A stretch of 64,000 bases of DNA from Oscarella lobularis. Lineage: Eukaryota; Porifera; Homoscleromorpha; Homosclerophorida; Oscarellidae. The stretch spans positions 2,046,001 through 2,110,000 of the forward strand of contig NC_089185.1 of assembly GCF_947507565.1 (NCBI RefSeq). The letters are read 5' to 3'. Position 1 is the first letter of the stretch; each line of letters starts with the position of its first letter. Positions 58,060 to 64,000 of the stretch are shown here, in pieces. Under the pieces are notes generated by a model. The model made no database searches. It worked only from the letters and a program-made list of their open reading frames with translations, and had not been told where the DNA came from. The position numbers and the translations under genes were made by a program.

Positions 58060-59026
58060 ATGTCTGACGGTGGAGGAGGGTTTTCGTCAGGCGCCAGTGT
58101 CGCAAGGGGCTACAGCTCAGGCACGTCGTCAACAAGTTCTCTTATTTCTCCGTCGGCGAGCGCGTCGGTGTTTTGCGCCAAGCCCAAGTTCATGTCGCGA
58201 AAAGGAAAAGTGAGAGCTCATACAAAGACAATCGCCATTCGCGCTGCCCGTGTTCGAAACGGCAAGGTGAATCCTTTGCCGTCCCAGTGTCACATTAGTG
58301 TGACTGAGGCTAATGCAAATGTGCACTATATAACGGAGAGGGTTCGCGAGTCGTTCGAGGAAAATGATTTTGTTCTGGTGAGTAATAATGGGCTGGAGGT
58401 TATGGAAATGCCTGGGACACGAGGTAAGCATAGATTTACCGTTAGCGGGCTACTCTAACATGAATTTCAAAACGCGTTTAGGTCTGGCGTTTTGGGGACC
58501 TCCTGCACGCCACATTTTTGCAGTCCCAAATGATGATGTGGTGCAGACAATTTCTTCGTCTGATGAATCGGATGGCGCCGTCCGCCAAGCAAAAACTGCT
58601 AGGAAAGAAAGCCTCCCTACCGCATCGCCGAGCATTTTCAAGACGCTTATGGCTGTCGAAGCGAAAGTGAATGCTATTGATGACGCAATGTCTAAGAGCA
58701 AGATTCTGGACGGCGTCAAAAAGGCTATATTGGAAAGTTTTCAATGCTGCATTTGCCACTCCATGCCAATGACTCCGCTACCGATCGCATCCACCTGCTG
58801 TCAGAGGATTATTGGCTGTGCTACCTGTGTGAACGAATGGTTCGCAAATGACGACGAAGCTGTTAAGCACTGCCCTATGTGCAATGCTGAAAAAGGAAAG
58901 AATCGCACCATTGTTTCTTTGGAATTGATGCATTTTTGCGCGAAGCCAAGTCTATGGCTCCAAATGAAGAAGAGGGCAATAACGACGACACTATTCCTCT
59001 TCCTCAGCCTGACTCTGACTGAATAA
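58060..59026 (+). CDS. RING-finger protein carried by the integrase-type transposon
   Basis: Two exons (58060-58423 and 58482-59026) join over a 58-bp GT-AG intron to a 302-residue uninterrupted protein. The N-terminus is glycine/serine-rich. A conserved-looking segment crosses the intron (PGTRGLAFWGPPARHIFAV), then a serine/acid linker. The RING finger is CCICHSMPMTPLPIASTCC, CATCVNEWF and CPMCNAEKG, an E3-ligase type C3-x-C4 arrangement, followed by a hydrophobic tail. It starts about 240 bp upstream of, and divergent from, the transposase start. A ubiquitin-ligase role is inferred from the RING alone. Confidence 0.8.
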
Positions 59027-59275
59027 CTCTAAAACCATTGTCCGTTGACAAATTCTGGCTGTCCGTTGACAAATTCCGCAAATTCGTGAAACAGTAGCTA
59101 AAAGAGTGTTTCCAGCGTCTTTGAAGACGAGTTGAGTTAGTATAACGTTTTATGAAGACGAGTTGAGTTAGTATAAAGTTTTAGCGGTATACCATTCTTT
59201 CAGTACGCTATTGTAGACGTAAGAAAGTAATAAAGTTCCTGCAAGCAACGAATCTAGCAACGAATCTAGCTTTTT

Positions 59276-59440
59276 TTGCTTACCTACTTACTTGCTTACT
59301 TACTTACTTACTAACTTACTTAGTTACTTACATACTTACTTGGTTACTTACTTACTTACTTACTTACTTACGTACTTACTTAGTTACTTACTTGGTTACT
59401 TACTTATTAACTTACTTACTTACTTAGTTACTCACTTACT
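59276..59440. repeat. (ACTT)n tract at right end
   Basis: Imperfect ACTT units, about 40 copies, mark the inner edge of the right inverted repeat of the integrase-type element, complementary in type to the left tract. Confidence 0.85.
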
Positions 59441-60219
59441 TAGGGTTAGAAAATATTAGAATTATAAATTACAAAAAATAAATTAGGATTTACAAAAAGG
59501 AAATGGCCACAAGGTACACGGACCGATATCGCGGTTAGAGACATTATTGTGCACACAGGAGACACCGAACGAGCAGAGTTCTGTAGAAAACTAATGGAAT
59601 TTGTCTTGTCTCAAAACGTGTTTATTTTCGATACAACAGTATACAGACAACGCCACGGTACCGCAATGGGGACTAAATTTGCCCCTCCGTTCGCGAACAT
59701 TTATATCGCTGACCTAGAAGAATCGTATTTGCAAGAATGCCTCGTACAACCGTCTCTATGGGTTAGATACATTGACGACATCATAATGAAGTGGGATCAC
59801 AGTCTATTCCGATTGATAGCCTTTATGGATAATCAAAACGATTTCGACCCAGACATTAACTTTACATATGACATTAGTCTCACTGAGTGTGTATATTTGG
59901 ATTTAGTTTTGACCAAAGGCCCTCGCTTTAAAGAACATCAGATTCTAGACACCTCAATACACATTAAGAAGACCAACAAGTTCATGTATATCCCGTACCA
60001 ATCCAGTCACCCAATAGGGGTTAAAACCCTTTCAATGATAAAACCCCATCCATGAGTTCCGGTGACGTTACACCTTCGAAGCCGGCGTGTACGAAAATGG
60101 ACCTGTACAAGATCTTAGGACTTAGCGTACTGCATTTACGTAACAATAAAGTCTTCGAAAATGACGTTCCTGTTGCGTTGGTAACTATGGAGTTAGGGGG
60201 CGTTTCCAAATAGCCGACA

Positions 60220-61830
60220 ACCTAGCTTTTGCGATCTTCGGCAGCGGTTGGCTTACGTCGCATCCACTCGCGTACTCTTTGGGAAGATAGTTTAGATAAT
60301 GCCGAAGACGTCCATATGCTCTTTGAGTCATTTCGAGCGTGAAAAATCACTTTCGCGATCGACTGAAGTTCCTTAGGGGCCCCCGGAATTCCTTTGTGTC
60401 AAGCGATATTTCGAAGCGCTAAAAGCATTGATAATGAGTCTAAAAACGTGATGGTTTCTTATCGCGAAGTATCAGAAGAAGAAAACACCTACTTTTCGAG
60501 CGAGAAAAAAAGGGGTAGGGCACATTCCGGCCATCTTGAAGAAACTTCCGGGGTAGATTTCAGCGACTAGGAAGCGATGCGCGATGAAAGCAAGAGCAAT
60601 CGAAGACAATACGCGTCTACTAAAACACGAGAAAGGCGTCGAAGAGGCCGTGACGGTCGTCGATGAAAAGATAGCTTCCCGTATCGACAAAAACGACTGG
60701 AATCGAGCGATTCGGAGGTTTTAGTGACGTAAAGAATACATTACAAGAATTTTCGCATCAATTGCATGCCGTATTCTACAGTTTTTTAACTAAAGTGAAA
60801 TTTTTTCCTTATATTCGTTGTTATGACAAATAAAGCTTTATTAAAACTCTTTATTAAACACTTAGAGATAAAATTTGCAAAGGTTGCTACGTAAAATATC
60901 AAGTTCTTCGCGAGTAATTTTGAATCTCGCGGGATACATGCTCAGTTGCTGTTACCGGAAGTGACGTTCAGACCATGAAAGGTACATTGTAAGCGTTAAA
61001 GCTCATGAGTTGCAGCAACTCTTTAGTTGGAAGTATTACTCTAAAATTATTTTGATCTTTTTATTTCTAGTAATTATATAAGCGTGGATAATGCTTCTAG
61101 GAATGTCTTTCTTGTCACTCTTCTTCCTTTTTAGTTATATTTCGCCTTTCCTTGGCAGCTGCGTCCAGAAAAATCCTGTTCAGACTCCTTCGCATCTCGA
61201 TTTCGGACCAATGTCTCCCAGGGAAAGTTTCTTCGACCAGTCCTACATATATTAGATCCTTCAGTTAGTTGTAAAGGAAAAATTTATTTTTTCACCTATT
61301 AAATTTTGATACTTTTCTGAATTTGCTAATGGTTTCTGCTCTCGGCCATTCTTTGACTTGAGTAATCCACACGAACTGAGTTCCTTCTAAAAAACATTAT
61401 GTAATTATTTTGCAGAATAATGTTTTCTCCCTACCTTGGTATAAAACTCTGGCACTAGCTTTTTGGTCATTTTTATTGGATCGCCCGTTTCCTGAGAATG
61501 TTTCAAAATTGTCTTCAGTACTTTCACTTTTCCAACAGTTCTGAACTATTCATAAAAGTTATAGCTTTTGCAATTAAAATGCAATTTTCTATAGGAACCT
61601 CTCCGTTATTTTTTTCCTTTTTTAAATCCATGTTTTCTTCTGCGTGGTCTCCTGGTTCGTTTACTGACGGCGCACGTGGGATCAGAATCTGAAGAGCGAC
61701 GTCGAAACGATGCGCAGATGAAGCGACTTGACGTTACTGACGGGCAGGACGAGTAACAAAGAGAGACGACGACGATAAACACCAAAAAACCAGCAAACTC
61801 GGGAGCGATAGAAAAGGCGACTGATATCAG
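60220..61830. other. No gene recognised
   Basis: Beyond the Penelope-like end there is a 53-codon open frame (60052-60213) with no recognised domain. A CpG-richer block at 60230-60725 resembles the 40-42 kb repeat in composition but not clearly in sequence. AT-rich DNA continues to the LINE tail at 61832. Confidence 0.4.
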
Positions 61831-61831
61831 G

Positions 61832-63497
61832 GAGAGAGAGAGAGAGAGAGAGAGAGATTTATTAGAAGGACTCATAGAGCATGCTATACGCGAGGACTAT
61901 AAAGTCTACAACAGTGAAAGTAGCTAAACATACGCGATCAAATTAGCGGACGTGAGCCTGGCGCTCACGATCCGAAACAAGGTCGGGGCGGGAAGTAGAA
62001 CCATAGACACGGGACAATTTGTGGGTAATGACATTAGAGTTACAATATTGAATAAGGACGGACAGACGGCGACGCCAATAGCAGAGAAAAATATTCTTCT
62101 GCGCTCGCCCCTCAGCCCGTTCGACGACACGACCCACAGACTGAAGGAAATCCAGGGCCGACTGGCCCCAACGACCAAAGTGCTCGGCCACGATTGGGAT
62201 GAATTTGGCAGTCGAACCGGCGGATCTTTGGCATGTGCGATATTTGGAGATCTTCTCCTCGCGAATTAAGGCGGCTGCTCCATCTTCGACAGCCGAGCGG
62301 CGCGATGCTTCCGAGCTCCACGGGTGAGCGAGGGAAATGTCAAGATCGAAGCACTCCCCGGTACCGGAGCCAAAAGCGACGATGTCCGGACGGTTGTCAT
62401 TGTTGACATATTCATATCTCGGCTCCATTTTGCAGACAAGGCCCGCATCACGGACGCAGTCGGCCCACCCCGAAACAACGCAGTTGTGAGCCCAAACTGG
62501 ACCTGCCCCGAACTTGCAAGTGAGCAAGTGATAGCCGCTCCGGTCGATGTTTGCATTGCATTCGCAAGTGGAGACGCCCGCAGCAAAGGGAGAGGATCAC
62601 CCAACCTCAAAGATGCCGCTAAGCGAAAATCGCAAGGTTTCAGTGCGAGCATCCATGAGGTGGGCAAAGCCTCCAACCAACGGCCAGCGAGTTTCCCTTG
62701 GCAGGAGCGAAGACGAGAGATGTCGTGGTTGTCCAGCGCTAACGAAAAAACCGCTTTCATGCGAACTTCATCTACTTCGGACTTGAGGCGGTGTTGAAGC
62801 TTGTCCTCCGGTGATAGTAGATCGCTGATACATTGAATCGGCGAATCCGAAGCTGAAGAACCCAAAAGCTTCCGGTAGCTGGACAACGCGCATTGTAGGG
62901 CAATCGAGACATACGACCCTGGCAGCAAGATAGCATCCGTTTGTAACATGGGGAACCGATCCGGAAGTGATTGCAAGGTATGGCTCCAGCCAGCCAGAAA
63001 GGAGGCATCTACGATAGACGATAGTAATGGGACACCAAACCCCCCCAAACGGATGGGAATGGTCGCCTGTTGCCATTGAGCGAGCGAAAGATGGTTGAGG
63101 ATGAGGGACGACATGAAGGTCGATTTCGTCATATCATCATGCAGTGATGCAGCTCGAGAGAGCAACTCCGATGGAATGGTTCTACCGAGATGGTTCAAAT
63201 TCGTTGCATGACAATGCCGCAGAAGGAGCAACGCGCATTGAGGGTCTTCCAAAACCGAAATCTTGTCGCAAAGCTCTTTCCCTTTTGAAGCCAATTTCAA
63301 ACAACTGTCAGAGACGAAGTCGTCCGAACCAATTGGCGATCCCAAAATTATCGTGCCGTCGGAGCGACAAGGCAGCTGTTGCGATTCCGATGTAAACGTC
63401 GTCTTGCGCGAGAAGATTTCGCACTTGTGATCGGCTACGATAAGGTGAAGGTCGGCAAATGAGGACTTTAGCTGATCAAACGCTTTCAAAGATGACG

Positions 63498-63500
<3 letters not shown>
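61832..63500 (-). mobile_element. LINE A, 5' truncated, (GA)n tail
   Basis: On the minus strand the element starts abruptly at 63500 next to a (TC)n tract and runs to AATAAA plus its own (TC)n tail (61856-61832). It encodes the end of an RT ORF: TIILGSPIGSDDFVSDS, LLRHCHATNLNHLGRTIP, RLGGFGVPLLSSIVDASF, DNRPDIVAFG and EHFGRWGQSALDFL. One frame change near 62520 splits it (the two halves overlap at 62266-62527). It relates to the LINE piece at 15.1-15.7 kb. The family is not named; it is a non-LTR retrotransposon. Confidence 0.8.
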
Positions 63501-63544
<44 letters not shown>

Positions 63545-63618
63545 TTTAAATATAAAATGCACAAGACAGGCCATAGGCTAGGACAAATGTCAACAGTAGT
63601 AAAGATAGCTAGACTAAC

Positions 63619-63623
<5 letters not shown>
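63501..63623 (-). mobile_element. LINE B, only tail plus about 83 bp
   Basis: A (GA)20 tract (63501-63540) followed by an 83-bp sequence (63541-63623). The latter resembles, in diverged form, the 3' untranslated segment of LINEs A and C: TTTATT, GGCCATAGGCTAGGACAA and AAAGATAGCTAGACTAACGC. Its 5' end abuts the tail of LINE C. Confidence 0.7.
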
Positions 63624-63666
<43 letters not shown>

Positions 63667-64000
63667 TTAGAAGGACTCATGGAGCATGCTATGCGCGAGG
63701 ACTATAAAGTCAACAACAGTAAAAGTAGCTAAACATACGCGATCAAATTAGCGGACGTGAGCCTGGCGCTCACGATCCGAAACAAGGTTGGGGCGGGAAG
63801 TAGGACCACAGACACGGGACAATTTGTGGGTAATGACATTAGAGTTACAATATTGAATAAGGACGGACAGACGGCGACGCCAATAGCAGAGAAAAATATT
63901 CTTCTGCGCTCGCCCTTCAGCCCGTTCGACGACACGACACACAGACTGAAGGAAATCCAGGGCCGACTGGCCCCAACGACCAAAGTGCTCGGCCACGATT
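63624..64000 (-). mobile_element. LINE C 3' end, runs off the window
   Basis: A (GA)19 tract (63624-63662) followed by a near-identical copy of the LINE A 3' end: GATTTATTAGAAGGACTCAT, the same stop region, and EHFGRWGQSALDFLQ coding upward. Differences from A are few, so A and C are recent relatives. The element continues beyond 64000. Confidence 0.85.

Larger units (their letters stand above)
56415..59525. mobile_element. Integrase-type transposon inserted in a Penelope-like element (4-bp TSD)
   Basis: The terminal inverted repeats begin CGGTCCGTGTACCTTG and continue with GGCCATTTCCTTTTTGTAAA for about 110 bp, grading into TAAG/TGAG-type tandem repeats at both ends. The flanking duplication is ATAT (56411-56414 and 59526-59529). 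The 3111-bp element encodes an integrase-type transposase (minus) and a RING protein (plus), divergent from about 57.9-58.06 kb. The limits are supported by the Penelope-like frame they interrupt. Confidence 0.88.
56100..60060 (+). pseudogene. Penelope-like retroelement RT, split by a transposon
   Basis: The upstream half (to 56414) has RPIVSGCSGPTEKLSEYLD and SYIRDSKQFFSLI. It then reads DVS, a stop, IYISIPQRKGMDI, where the family has a DVSSLYTNIP block. The downstream half (from 59526) has AVRDIIVHTGDTERAEF, GTAMGTKFAPPFANIYIADL, WVRYIDDIIMKWDH, VYLDLVLTKG and KKTNKFMYIPYQSSHP. This order is diagnostic of Penelope-like RTs, with the catalytic YIDD. The inserted element is 56415-59525. Taking it out with one ATAT restores the frame across the junction. 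No GIY-YIG endonuclease is visible after 60055. Confidence 0.8.

Noticed and set aside
61498-61875. Serine-rich frames reading through the (GA)n tract
   Set aside because: They are simple translations of the microsatellite plus flanking AT-rich DNA.

Overview
The window is eukaryotic nuclear DNA from a compact animal genome. Introns are very short (about 45-60 bp, GT-AG), CDS are spliced, and there are no operons, ribosome-binding sites or bacterial genes. Its repertoire is that of an early-branching marine invertebrate, with a sponge as my best guess: Kolobok, ISL2EU, DIRS-like and Penelope-like elements, G2E3-like HECT genes and P2X7-type C-terminal domains. That taxonomic guess is inference and I cannot name a species. 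Nearly all of the window is transposable elements, many nested, so it reads as an accessory or repeat-rich region rather than a gene neighbourhood.

Layout. 1-7.3 kb: a Kolobok-type MITE, then Kolobok-1 (THAP transposase plus a convergent P2X7-C-domain gene) split by a hAT element. 8.9-10.3 kb: a decayed RPA-like OB-fold gene. 10.5-14.3 kb: Kolobok-2, with the same two-gene layout and TTAA duplications. 14.7 kb: a near-perfect 111-bp palindrome. 15.1-15.7 kb: a LINE remnant. 16-19.4 kb: a decayed Helitron (Rep C-part, PIF1 helicase, OTU-like domain). 19.9-23.4 kb: an ISL2EU element (THAP-DDE transposase plus an intact SAP-SWIM-YqaJ nuclease gene). 24-25.9 kb: a DIRS-like RNase H/tyrosine recombinase fragment. 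25.8-32.1 kb: HECT-ligase-like genes alternating with integrase-type transposase fragments. 32.7-39.1 kb: a second Helitron, split by an intact pogo-like element. 39.2-42.0 kb: a CpG-rich repeat in two copies. 42-44 kb: a zinc-finger gene relic, a MITE and unassigned ORFs. 44.2-47.8 kb: an apparently intact TA-target-site DDE transposon (7-exon transposase plus a convergent HIRAN gene). 48.3-49.4 kb: a foldback element. 49.6-53.9 kb: a pogo remnant and a nearly intact hAT inside a UHRF1-like SRA-domain gene relic. 54-55.8 kb: PIF-Harbinger/MADF and RecQ fragments. 56.1-60.1 kb: a Penelope-like retroelement split by an integrase-type transposon that carries a RING gene. 61.8-64 kb: three head-to-tail LINE 3' ends separated by (GA)n tracts.

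The main theme is two-gene DNA transposons. Four superfamilies here each pair a transposase with a second protein: P2X7-C (twice), SAP-SWIM-YqaJ, HIRAN and RING. In three of the five elements the second gene has an open spliced frame while the transposase is broken. Several nested insertions can be dated relative to each other because removing the inner element and one target-site copy restores the outer reading frame exactly. I saw no tRNA, rRNA or CRISPR feature.
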